Below, one piece after another: positions 16,420 through 23,626 of a stretch of 24,296 nucleotides of DNA. Each line of letters starts with the position of its first letter. Within the stretch, counting starts at the first letter, position 1. Below the pieces are notes generated by a model that saw nothing but the letters and a program-made list of their open reading frames with translations, did no database searches and was not told where the DNA came from. The position numbers and the translations under genes were made by a program. This DNA comes from Chloroflexota bacterium (GTDB lineage: Bacteria; Chloroflexota; Anaerolineae; J102), in contig PIVW01000024.1 of assembly GCA_003353825.1 (NCBI GenBank), positions 1 through 24,296 of the forward strand, in the 5' to 3' direction.

Positions 16420-16459
16420 AGATAAGTGAAATTGCCGTTTCTCGATAGGAGATAACAGG

Positions 16460-17116
16460 ATGACAAAACAACTGAATGAGCTAGAGTGCAGACTGCTAGA
16501 TTACATTGAAGAAAGGCTGAGTGAAGATGCAGACGTTCCCAGTTATGAAGAGATTCGACGTGAACTTCAGCTTAGTTCGAAAGATCACGTCTCGCGGCTT
16601 TTGGATACACTTGAGGACAAAGCATTTATCCAACGCAGACGTGGAAGAAGCAGATCCCTTATGTTGATCCGTACTAGTGATGGACGAGATTACTACTTGG
16701 GCAGAACCGTTCGGATACCGTTACTGGCAGTCGCTGCGGCCAGTTTTGACCAGGACCCTTACGATGGTTTTGAGCCCGAGTCTTATATCGAATTGACACG
16801 GGATCTGGTCCCGGACGAAACGGGCATTTATGCGCTTCAAGTTAGAGGCGACTCCATGATTGATGCCATGATCAGCGATGGTGATATCATAGTATTACGC
16901 CAGCAAAAAATCGCCCGTAATGGTGATCTGGTTCAAGTTTGGGTGAATAGCGAAGAGAGCGCGACGCTAAAACGATTTTATCATGAAAAGGGTAAAATCA
17001 AACTACAACCAGAGAATCCGACGATGCAGCCGCGCTACTTCCCGCTCCACGATATCCAAGTTCAAGGCAAAGTTGTTCTAGTTATTCGTCAGTTGGAGCA
17101 GCAGATTGCAGCTTGA
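16460..17116 (+). CDS. LexA-like transcriptional repressor (S24 peptidase)
   Basis: The 218-residue protein has an N-terminal winged helix (about residues 5-70, with SYEEIRRELQLSSKDHVSRL as the HTH) and a C-terminal S24 self-cleavage domain. The catalytic Ser132 is in GDSMIDAMISDGD and Lys171 in ATLKRF, the same dyad as LexA Ser119/Lys156. The cleavage loop reads IPLLAVAAASFD: the usual Ala-Gly scissile pair aligns with Ala93-Ala94, so cleavage may be altered. The protein would repress SOS genes and be inactivated by RecA filaments; here it very likely binds the operator at its own promoter. AGGAG lies nine bases before the ATG. It could be the main LexA or a second, element-specific paralogue; the window does not decide. 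It leads a four-gene plus-strand cassette. Confidence 0.88.
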   Translation: MTKQLNELECRLLDYIEERLSEDADVPSYEEIRRELQLSSKDHVSRLLDTLEDKAFIQRRRGRSRSLMLIRTSDGRDYYLGRTVRIPLLAVAAASFDQDPYDGFEPESYIELTRDLVPDETGIYALQVRGDSMIDAMISDGDIIVLRQQKIARNGDLVQVWVNSEESATLKRFYHEKGKIKLQPENPTMQPRYFPLHDIQVQGKVVLVIRQLEQQIAA

Positions 17117-17200
17117 TACCGGATATTCTGTCCATAAAACCAACCCCAGTACCGCCAGGCGCTAGCCCCCAGAGCGCGATCCAAAAGACATGACAAAGAG

Positions 17201-18241
17201 ATGCGACGATATCGATTAGAACGTCAAGCTGACACGATTGAGGCTGTTTTGGCGTCTCATAAAATTGAAGGGCGTGTTTGGGGCGGCACGGTCACCCCTA
17301 GATTTATTCGCTATGATATGACAGCTACTCTGGGTACGCGCGTTCAAAAAGTCCTGGCTTTGCGCGAAGAAATCGCGTTGTCTTTAGGCGTCCCAGATAT
17401 CAGACTGTACCGCAGAGGTGGAGCCATAAGGGTCGAGGTACCTCGTAACGAATTGACGGTGGTACATTTGCAGCGACTCTGTGAATCAATTGCCCGAATT
17501 CCTGCACTATCAGCGGTACTCGGTGTTGACGAAGAAGGTGTGCCCCTACTCTTAAGGCTACCCAGCCCAGATGTCGCTCATGTTTTAGTCGCCGGAACGA
17601 CTGGATCCGGCAAAACGGCACTTTTACGAAGTCTGCTACTTAGTTTGGCGATGCATAATGCTCAGCGATCCCTGCAGATGATTCTCATTGATCCGAAAGG
17701 GCGGGGGTTCGGTCCCTTAGCAGATCTGCCTCATCTGGTGAGACCCGTAGTCAGTGAGGCAGAAGTCGCAGTCAAGCTGTTGCAGGGCATGATCGCGGAG
17801 ATGGAGCGGCGTGACAAAGAGAAACGGAGCCAGCCCGCTTTGGTCATCGCTATCGATGAACTTGCCGATCTGCGAATGGTTGGCGGTAAAGTCGTCGAGG
17901 AAGTGCTCAGTCGCCTGACCCAGAGAGGTCGAGAAGCAGGAATTCACGTGATTGTAGCCACACAGCGACCCGCGTCACAAGTTGTAGGCGGACTTGTCAA
18001 GGCAAATTTACCTGTGCGATTGGTCGGTGCGGTAGGGAGCCCAGAGGATGCCAAAATCGCAACCGGAATTGCCGGCAGTGGTGCTGAGCGTCTACGAGGC
18101 AGGGGTGATTTTTTGCTGGTGTCCCGCGGCCAGTCCATACGGCTGCAAGCTGCGTTCACAACAGAAGAAGAATCGAGACGAATTAGTAAGTACCTGAGGT
18201 CACCCTATGTAAGCAACGGGCTGCCTCGGAGAGCATCATAG
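17201..18241 (+). CDS. soluble FtsK/SpoIIIE-family DNA translocase
   Basis: The 346-residue protein contains the FtsK alpha and beta motor domains only. The alpha-like part (RVWGGTVTPRFIRYDMTATL at about 25-45, then LREEIALSLGVPDIRLY) precedes the RecA-like motor with Walker A AGTTGSGKT at 131-139, Walker B LVIAIDEL at 214-221, the ATQRP sensor at 253-257 and ERLRGRGDFLL near 297-306. The four-helix membrane domain, the linker and the DNA-reading gamma domain of chromosomal FtsK are absent; normal FtsK is two to four times longer. It probably forms a hexameric ATP-driven DNA pump. It follows the LexA-like gene by 84 bases on the same strand without an obvious own promoter, suggesting co-control by the SOS box. 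The next gene encodes a small membrane protein that could anchor it. Confidence 0.87.
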   Translation: MRRYRLERQADTIEAVLASHKIEGRVWGGTVTPRFIRYDMTATLGTRVQKVLALREEIALSLGVPDIRLYRRGGAIRVEVPRNELTVVHLQRLCESIARIPALSAVLGVDEEGVPLLLRLPSPDVAHVLVAGTTGSGKTALLRSLLLSLAMHNAQRSLQMILIDPKGRGFGPLADLPHLVRPVVSEAEVAVKLLQGMIAEMERRDKEKRSQPALVIAIDELADLRMVGGKVVEEVLSRLTQRGREAGIHVIVATQRPASQVVGGLVKANLPVRLVGAVGSPEDAKIATGIAGSGAERLRGRGDFLLVSRGQSIRLQAAFTTEEESRRISKYLRSPYVSNGLPRRAS

Positions 18242-18319
18242 TCATCTGTACACTTTTTCACTGAAATGTACCAGGAATGAGATTTCACCCCGTCGACACA
18301 TTAGGGAGGCACGACATTT

Positions 18320-18724
18320 ATGAAAACGATTATCATTGCCACATTTATTGCTGTACTGGCCGTTCTCTCCGGCGTCATCGCCTATAGATTGAGTGCTGAC
18401 GCTCTCGCCATAATCATTGGCGTCGTGATCGGCGTGGTTGCCATTGTACCTTCCCTACTCATGAGTTTCCTGATGGTACGGCGGCAGCAAGTACGAGATG
18501 ATGAACAGTTTCGCGCTGTACAGCCACAGGCACAGCCGCCGGTTGTCGTTGTTAGTGGTGGGTTTCCCGCCCACATGCTTTCCCCTCAGGCAATGCCCCA
18601 ACCCCAACCTCAGGGATTGATCCCACCTCGTCCCCCCGCCGCTCAACAGCGTGAGTTCAGGATGATGGGCTATGAATCGACTGAAGCTGTCGAATTGCAA
18701 CAGGACGAATGGTCATCACTTTAA
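18320..18724 (+). CDS. small two-helix membrane protein with Pro/Gln-rich tail
   Basis: I do not recognise a family for this 134-residue protein. It has two hydrophobic helices (about residues 3-22 and 26-52), then a basic turn RRQQVRDD, a Pro/Gln-rich flexible region (about 68-110) and an acidic end (MGYESTEAVELQQDEWSSL). Topology suggests both helices in the cytoplasmic membrane with the tail inside, by the positive-inside rule. GGGAGG lies 11 bases before the ATG. It follows the FtsK-like gene by 78 bases. A short C-terminal conserved-looking motif after a flexible linker is typical of proteins that recruit a partner, so it may tether the soluble FtsK-like motor; this is inference only. 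Confidence 0.7.
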   Translation: MKTIIIATFIAVLAVLSGVIAYRLSADALAIIIGVVIGVVAIVPSLLMSFLMVRRQQVRDDEQFRAVQPQAQPPVVVVSGGFPAHMLSPQAMPQPQPQGLIPPRPPAAQQREFRMMGYESTEAVELQQDEWSSL

Positions 18725-18861
18725 CGTCTTTGGCGAAGTCCAATAATTAGTGATCCAGAGATTTGCGCTATTTAGGAATTCGCTTGAGGTTTTTTCAGAT
18801 TGAACTGGATCATTATCTTGTTGAAAAAGCCTTATTCCACTTTATCCTTCGGAGCTAGCAA

Positions 18862-19149
18862 ATGCGTACGAAATCATTAGAACGAGTAGCTGTCATGACA
18901 TCTCGTAGCCAGACACCCATTAGTTTTAGGTGGAAAGGTCGAACACATCGTATCGATGCTATCGAACGAATCTGGCGCGACTCCGCCGGCAGATCAGACG
19001 GCCCGCGATTGTACCGAATTCGCTCTCGACAGCATGCGTTCCTGCTCCGCTATGACCGCCGCCTACAGTATTGGTCGCTTGTACGTTCGCCGCTGCGGTT
19101 GCGAGTAGGTCTGGTATTGACCGGCTTAGCAAATCGGATAGCGGCTTGA
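18862..19149 (+). CDS. DUF6504-like small basic protein
   Basis: The 95-residue, arginine-rich protein contains ISFRWKGRTHRIDAIERIWR followed by YRIRSRQHAFLLRYDRRLQYW. This layout, a strand-rich domain with a W-K-G-R-x-H-x-I motif and closing aromatic strand, matches my recollection of DUF6504. In actinobacteria that family often lies next to Y-family DNA polymerase (DinB/ImuB-like) and DnaE2 genes. No polymerase is present here. GGAG stands eight bases before the ATG. The gap from the preceding gene is 137 bases, so co-transcription with lexA is possible but not certain. Function is unknown; the SOS-linked neighbourhood is the main clue. Confidence in the gene is good, and in the family moderate. 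Confidence 0.65.
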   Translation: MRTKSLERVAVMTSRSQTPISFRWKGRTHRIDAIERIWRDSAGRSDGPRLYRIRSRQHAFLLRYDRRLQYWSLVRSPLRLRVGLVLTGLANRIAA

Positions 19150-19263
19150 GGGTATTGATTTCAGCTTTACCTTGTAGATGATCTATGTTAGCCTCATTCT
19201 TGCGGTAATTGCCGCAACACCAATACACGATCATCGCCTGTCTGCGAACGGTGAGGTCTGCGA

Positions 19264-19292
19264 GCGACCGTCATGTTTCTTTAGGCGGTCGC
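19264..19292. terminator. hairpin between the SOS cassette and the SLC13 gene
   Basis: GCGACCG (19264-19270) pairs perfectly with CGGTCGC (19286-19292) around a 15-base loop, followed by ATTTCTATG. It lies 115 bases after the DUF6504-like stop and 46 bases before the permease ATG. It could be a weak terminator or a leader structure for the permease; there is no long T tract. Confidence 0.4.
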
Positions 19293-19337
19293 ATTTCTAT
19301 GTTGTAAGCACCAACCTTACTCATTTTTTCATCGATT

Positions 19338-21191
19338 ATGACGTGGGATTTGTTTACCGTATTTGTCATTCTGGGCTTGACGATTATTCTTTTTGTTAGT
19401 GATCGTCTGCGGCTTGATCTGGTCGCAATCATGGCTGTACTGGCGCTGTTACTCAGCGGAACACTCACAGTTGATGAGGCTTTGACGGGCTTCTCCGACG
19501 ATATCGTGGTAATCATCGCCGGACTATTCGTGGTTGGCAACGGGCTGCTGCGCACGGGTGTTGCCGACGCCATCGGTGGTAGATTGTCTGGGGTCGCCGG
19601 TTCTGATGAAACACGCTTGCTCATTGTCATCATGCTGGTGGTCGCTGTGCTGTCGGCCTTTATGAGTTCGACGGGGACCACCGCTATCTTCTTGCCCATC
19701 GTCGTTAGTTTGGCTTGGAACGCTAAGATTAGTCCATCCAAATTGCTGATGCCGATGGCTTTTGCATCGCTGATCGGTGGTATGTTAACCCTCATTGGTA
19801 CGCCGCCAAACCTGGTGGTGAGCAACTACCTGGTGGCGGAGGGCTTAGAACCCTTTGGTTTTTTCGATTTCACACCTATTGGTCTGATCGTGTTGGCCAT
19901 TGCCATTATATTTATTCTTGTGTTGGGTCGTCGCTTGCTACCGATCCGTGCGCCCAGTATCTCACCTACCTCAATCCAACTGGCTGAGGACGCCCTCAGT
20001 TTGCATGATTTGGCAATGGTCTATGGTTTGGCGAACAATGTGTTTCGTTTACGTGTTCGACGGAATTCAGCCTTCGCTGGTAGATCGCTGGCTGAGTTGC
20101 AGTTAACAACCCGTTACCATGTCACGGTACTTGAGCTGCAATCGTGGCCACCAGATGAAGAATTACCAACACCTCCTCGGCCTGTGGGACCAAACAACTA
20201 TATCGTTGAACATGACATCTTGCGCGTCCAGGGGGATGTCGAAAACGTCACGCGCATGGCACGTGAACAATCATTGGGTTTGCGTCCACTTGAGGAGTTG
20301 GGCGGACGTTTTGTATCCAACGAAGTGGGTTTGGTCGAAGTCATCATCCCCCCGCGCTCACGTCTGGATGGGCGTACCTTGGAGCAAACACGTTTCCGCG
20401 ATAAGTATAGTGTGACGGTATTGGGCATTCTGCGTCGCGGCGAGCCCATCAAAAATGAGGGGTTGGCGAATGAAAAACTGCGCTTCGGTGATGCCATGCT
20501 CGTACAAGGTACGTGGCAGCAGATCGATCTACTAACAGATGAACGCCGGAACTTTATCGTCGTAGGACAGCCGCAGGAGATGATTGCCACAAAACAAGCC
20601 ACGAACCGAGCACCTGTCGCCGTGGCTATCATGTTGGGAATGATGGTGTTGATGACTCTGCAATTGCTGCCAGCGGTGGTGGCCGTGCTGCTAGCAGCAG
20701 CACTCATGGTGCTGAGCGGTTGCCTTACTATGGAAGATGCCTACTCTTCGATGAATTGGGAAAGCATTATACTGATAGCCGGAATGCTACCGATGGCCAT
20801 CGCCCTCGAGAAGACCGGGGGGGTCACTTTCATTTCAGAGGCACTGATCGACAGTTTGGGTACCAGTGGTCCCTTATTGCTTATGGGAGGACTGTTCGTA
20901 CTCACTTCGGTACTGAGTCAAGTGATTTCTAATACGGCAACCACCGTTTTATTGGCACCTATTGCTTACACGTCGGCCCTGGCGATGGGTGTCTCTCCTT
21001 ATCCTTTTATGATGACGGTTGCAATCGCTGCATCAACTGCCTTTGCAACCCCCATCGCCTCACCTGTCAATACCTTGGTACTGGGCCCAGGAAACTACCG
21101 GTTTGCCGACTTCAGCCGCATGGGCATCCCCCTACAAATCCTGATTTTAGTGGCGACACTGGCTGTGGTACCCATCCTGTTTCCTCTCTAG
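19338..21191 (+). CDS. SLC13/DASS-family permease with two RCK_C (TrkA-C) domains
   Basis: The 617-residue protein has two membrane halves around a soluble insert. The first half carries SSTGTTAIFLP (about 110-120) and GTPPNLVVSN (154-163); the second carries ISNTATTVLLAP and ASPVNTLVLGPGNY. These paired S-x-T and PxN elements form the sodium/anion site of DASS transporters. The insert (about residues 215-395) contains two regulatory RCK_C-like repeats, marked by NSAFAGRSLAELQLTTRYHV and RSRLDGRTLEQTRFRDKYSV. Members with this insert move sulfate, dicarboxylates or related anions; the substrate is not defined here. The start ATG has no clear Shine-Dalgarno sequence. No neighbouring sulfur or citrate genes help. 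It appears to be a single-gene unit. Confidence 0.88.
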   Translation: MTWDLFTVFVILGLTIILFVSDRLRLDLVAIMAVLALLLSGTLTVDEALTGFSDDIVVIIAGLFVVGNGLLRTGVADAIGGRLSGVAGSDETRLLIVIMLVVAVLSAFMSSTGTTAIFLPIVVSLAWNAKISPSKLLMPMAFASLIGGMLTLIGTPPNLVVSNYLVAEGLEPFGFFDFTPIGLIVLAIAIIFILVLGRRLLPIRAPSISPTSIQLAEDALSLHDLAMVYGLANNVFRLRVRRNSAFAGRSLAELQLTTRYHVTVLELQSWPPDEELPTPPRPVGPNNYIVEHDILRVQGDVENVTRMAREQSLGLRPLEELGGRFVSNEVGLVEVIIPPRSRLDGRTLEQTRFRDKYSVTVLGILRRGEPIKNEGLANEKLRFGDAMLVQGTWQQIDLLTDERRNFIVVGQPQEMIATKQATNRAPVAVAIMLGMMVLMTLQLLPAVVAVLLAAALMVLSGCLTMEDAYSSMNWESIILIAGMLPMAIALEKTGGVTFISEALIDSLGTSGPLLLMGGLFVLTSVLSQVISNTATTVLLAPIAYTSALAMGVSPYPFMMTVAIAASTAFATPIASPVNTLVLGPGNYRFADFSRMGIPLQILILVATLAVVPILFPL

Positions 21192-21218
21192 TGCGTCGTG
21201 GCGCAACTAGCTGTGTGG

Positions 21219-21282
21219 TTCGTAGAAGGCGATTCATCGCCGTGGCAGGTGCACAAACGCGCTGAAGCGCTTACTACAAACT
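21219..21282. repeat. REP/MITE-like element with two internal palindromes
   Basis: The 64-bp element has near-inverted ends, GTTCGTAG (21219-21226) and CTACAAAC (21275-21282). Inside are two hairpins, GGCGATTCATCGCC (21229-21242) and GCGCTGAAGCGC (21260-21271). Similar GGCGATTCATCGCC / GCGCTGAAGCGC units flanked by GTTCGTAG recur in Chloroflexota and some cyanobacterial genomes as far as I recall. Such non-coding elements are usually mobilised by a transposase encoded elsewhere. Confidence 0.65.
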
Positions 21283-21462
21283 GCTGCTTTGTACTCGACT
21301 GAATACTCTGAAAGCATAAGAATATTCTCAGAATACGATGGTGGGATCGTCGCTCGCAATGACACTTGATTCATTACTTTGGCATAACTGATATGGTGGA
21401 GTGAGTTTTGGCCTCCGATTATGAAACACTGTAGACGATTCGAGCGTATAGTGGGTAGATAA

Positions 21463-21495
21463 CCGGTAGTCATATGACTTTTTTATGACTACCGG
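21463..21495. repeat. 11-bp perfect inverted repeat upstream of the LiaF-like cluster
   Basis: CCGGTAGTCAT (21463-21473) pairs with ATGACTACCGG (21485-21495) around an 11-base centre. The left arm also joins the centre to make AGTCATATGACT, a 12-bp palindrome, so ATGACT occurs twice in direct orientation. It lies 88 bases before the first gene and could be a regulator site or an RNA hairpin; it lacks a T tract. Confidence 0.6.
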
Positions 21496-21582
21496 GACTG
21501 GTCGCATGAACTTGTTTCGAGTATGCTATTTTGGAAAGTGCGATGGTATCGATTTTAACCTAGCTCGACAGGAGTCAGAAAC

Positions 21583-22227
21583 ATGGACCGCAGACAATCA
21601 ACCTTGATTTGGGGAAGCGTTCTAGTGATCGGTGGACTGGCGCTTCTACTTCAGAATTTCGGCCTTATCGATCTCGGTTCCCTTTGGGGGGGCATTTGGG
21701 CGGTGCTATTTGGCGGCGCCGGAATCGTTTTTCTGGGGGTATTCCTGAAGGATCAGAAAAACTGGTGGGCGCTTATCCCCGGATTTTCGCTACTTGGGCT
21801 GGCAACTTTGGTTGGTTTGGGTCTCATTGCGCCGGCCATCGCCGATGTCGTGGGCGCACCTATATTCTTGGCCTCAATCGGTCTGGGTTTTTGGGCTGTG
21901 TATCTGGCCCAAAAAGAACAATGGTGGGCGATCATCCCCGGCGGTGTTTTGGTCTCGGTTGCTATCATGGTTTTTGCCAGCGAACTATGGGATAGTGATA
22001 ATGTGGTTGGTATTCTCTTTATGGGCATGGCCGCAACCTTTGCCCTGGTAGCAGTACTACCGAATCCGCAAGGAAAGATGTCGTGGGCTTGGATTCCCGC
22101 CGCTGTTCTATTCGGCATTGGATTACTGATCGCCACGCCGTTTATCCAACTCCTACCCCTGGTCGGCGCTGTCGGGCTCATCGTCGTCGGTGGCTATCTA
22201 CTGGTACGGGTAGCTCGAACATCATAG
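21583..22227 (+). CDS. LiaF-like multi-helix membrane protein
   Basis: The 214-residue protein is almost wholly hydrophobic, with about seven to eight helices. It opens with the LiaF-type repeat STLIWGSVLVIGGLALLLQN then FGLIDLGSLWGGIWAVLFGG, the pattern G-x3-h-x-G-x2-LLLQNF-x-W seen in all four genes of this cluster. No soluble domain is present. The ribosome binding site is ACAGGAG, ten bases before the ATG. By family resemblance it belongs to envelope-stress membrane proteins (LiaF/DUF5668 type), but no specific function can be given. It is the first gene of a likely operon with the PspC-containing gene 21 bases downstream. Confidence 0.72.
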   Translation: MDRRQSTLIWGSVLVIGGLALLLQNFGLIDLGSLWGGIWAVLFGGAGIVFLGVFLKDQKNWWALIPGFSLLGLATLVGLGLIAPAIADVVGAPIFLASIGLGFWAVYLAQKEQWWAIIPGGVLVSVAIMVFASELWDSDNVVGILFMGMAATFALVAVLPNPQGKMSWAWIPAAVLFGIGLLIATPFIQLLPLVGAVGLIVVGGYLLVRVARTS

Positions 22228-22248
22228 AAAAAGCTCGGAGTTGATGGC

Positions 22249-22683
22249 ATGAAAAATAGACTGTATCGCAGCCGATATGATCGCATGATTGGGGGTGTGT
22301 GTGGCGGCCTTGGACAGTACCTAGGTTTCGATCCCACCCTGATTCGTCTTGGCTTTTTACTTCTTGCGTTAGCCGGTGGTTCAGGTATGTTGATCTACTT
22401 CCTTATGCTGATCGTGGTACCTGAGAACATCGACGAAGCACCACCAGATGAAACTGGACATGATCGAGCGCTTGTGGTACTAGAGCCAGGTGAAGATGAC
22501 GATAAACAAGGCAAGAACTCGACGCTGGTGGGTGGATTCCTGGTCATTATCGGCATCATTCTGCTCTTTCAGAATTTCGGCGCTTCGCTTTTCAACTGGT
22601 TTAATGTTGGGGACCTATGGCCATTCATCTTGATCATCGCTGGAGGAGCACTGCTCTGGCGTTATTACCGAGAGGAACATTGA
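22249..22683 (+). CDS. PspC-domain protein fused to a LiaF-type membrane repeat
   Basis: The 144-residue protein begins with a PspC domain (residues 2-62): LYRSRYDRMIGGVCGGLGQY, FDPTLIRLGF, then a helix ending LIVVPEN. A charged linker (about 62-90, EDDDKQGKN) leads to a LiaF-type two-helix repeat, LVGGFLVIIGIILLFQNFG and GDLWPFILIIAGGALLW. PspC proteins sense or relay envelope stress at the cytoplasmic membrane. CGGAG lies ten bases before the ATG. The stop at 22681-22683 is one base before the next ATG, so translation is tightly coupled. Fusion of PspC with LiaF repeats is known in Gram-positive and Chloroflexota proteins. Confidence 0.88.
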   Translation: MKNRLYRSRYDRMIGGVCGGLGQYLGFDPTLIRLGFLLLALAGGSGMLIYFLMLIVVPENIDEAPPDETGHDRALVVLEPGEDDDKQGKNSTLVGGFLVIIGIILLFQNFGASLFNWFNVGDLWPFILIIAGGALLWRYYREEH

Positions 22684-22684
22684 G

Positions 22685-23593
22685 ATGAAGCCCCGGCGTC
22701 GCCGCAGCCTATTCGGCCCCATCATTTTGGTGGGGATAGGCGTCATACTATTGCTAAATACGTTGGCTATCGTGGACTGGAATATTTGGCGATCGTTACT
22801 CAATCTCTGGCCGATTCTGATCATCGCCGCCGGGCTGGATATTCTGTTCGGACGCCGTTCCGCCTTAGGTTCTCTCATTGTCGGTATCATCCTCATGGCG
22901 CTTGTTCTTGGCGGTATCTGGTTGATCGCAGGACAGTACCAGGCAGGCGACGGAATCACACACACTATCGAACAACCGTTAGATGGTGTAACAAAAGCCG
23001 AAATCAATATTGTGGCGGGGGCAGGAACACTGGTACTCAATGCTCTGGCCGACAACGACCTATTGATTAAAGGTCGGGTCGAACTACGTAGCGACCAGCA
23101 ACTAAATGAAAAGTACGAAGTCTCGAGTGGTGTTGCCAGCTATGCAATAGATAGCACCAACCCCGATTTTATTCTTTTAGGTGGTTTCAAGGCGTTAGAA
23201 GATTGGAAACTCGACCTGAATCGGGATATCCCCATCGTTCTCACTCTCTCGACCGGTGTTGGACAATCGCAGCTTGACCTGCAACGCCTTAACCTGATCG
23301 ATTTCCAGCTTAAGGCCGGCGTTGGCAGTATCGACCTACTCATGCCCCAACGAGGCAAGGTAAGAGCAGAGCTTAGCGGCGGCGTGGCAAACATGACGAT
23401 CGAGATCCCCAAAAATGTAGGTGTCAAGCTGGTGATGACGAAGGGTCTTACCCGCACAGCGATACCGAAAAACTACCAACAACAAGACGGCATCTACTAT
23501 TCCCCTAACTACAGCGTAGCAGACGCGCAACTCTCCCTGACCATTCATGGCGGCGTAGGCAATATCACAATCGAATCTTTCCAGGGCGAATAG
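22685..23593 (+). CDS. LiaF-like protein with toastrack-like C-terminal domain
   Basis: The 302-residue protein has three helices (about residues 8-30, 40-56, 62-82) with the LiaF repeat LFGPIILVGIGVILLLN and LWPILIIAAGLDILFG. Residues 93-302 form a beta-rich domain of repeated glycine-centred strands (VAGAGTLVL, STGVGQSQL, KAGVGSIDLLMP, SGGVANMTIEIP, HGGVGNITIES), matching the toastrack/DUF4097-like domain at the end of LiaF proteins. In Bacillus LiaF inhibits the LiaRS two-component system that reports cell-wall antibiotic damage. No histidine kinase is in the window, so that role is only suggested. The start ATG overlaps the end of the PspC gene region by a one-base spacing. Confidence 0.85.
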   Translation: MKPRRRRSLFGPIILVGIGVILLLNTLAIVDWNIWRSLLNLWPILIIAAGLDILFGRRSALGSLIVGIILMALVLGGIWLIAGQYQAGDGITHTIEQPLDGVTKAEINIVAGAGTLVLNALADNDLLIKGRVELRSDQQLNEKYEVSSGVASYAIDSTNPDFILLGGFKALEDWKLDLNRDIPIVLTLSTGVGQSQLDLQRLNLIDFQLKAGVGSIDLLMPQRGKVRAELSGGVANMTIEIPKNVGVKLVMTKGLTRTAIPKNYQQQDGIYYSPNYSVADAQLSLTIHGGVGNITIESFQGE

Positions 23594-23626
23594 CTTTTGG
23601 ATCAACACAACACAAGGATTTAGATC

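Larger units (their letters stand above)
21192..21582. other. 391-base gene-free region upstream of the LiaF-like cluster
   Basis: After the REP-like element come a 10-bp palindrome AGAATATTCT (21319-21328) and an 11-bp hairpin (21463-21495). A TATGCT near 21522 could be a -10 element for the LiaF-like cluster, but no good -35 stands 17 bases upstream. A 79-residue ORF on the minus strand across this region shows no coding character. Confidence 0.5.

Noticed and set aside
19271..19825. 184-residue minus-strand ORF at the start of the SLC13 gene
   Set aside because: It is antisense to the permease, low in complexity (Ser/Thr/Met rich) and without motifs.
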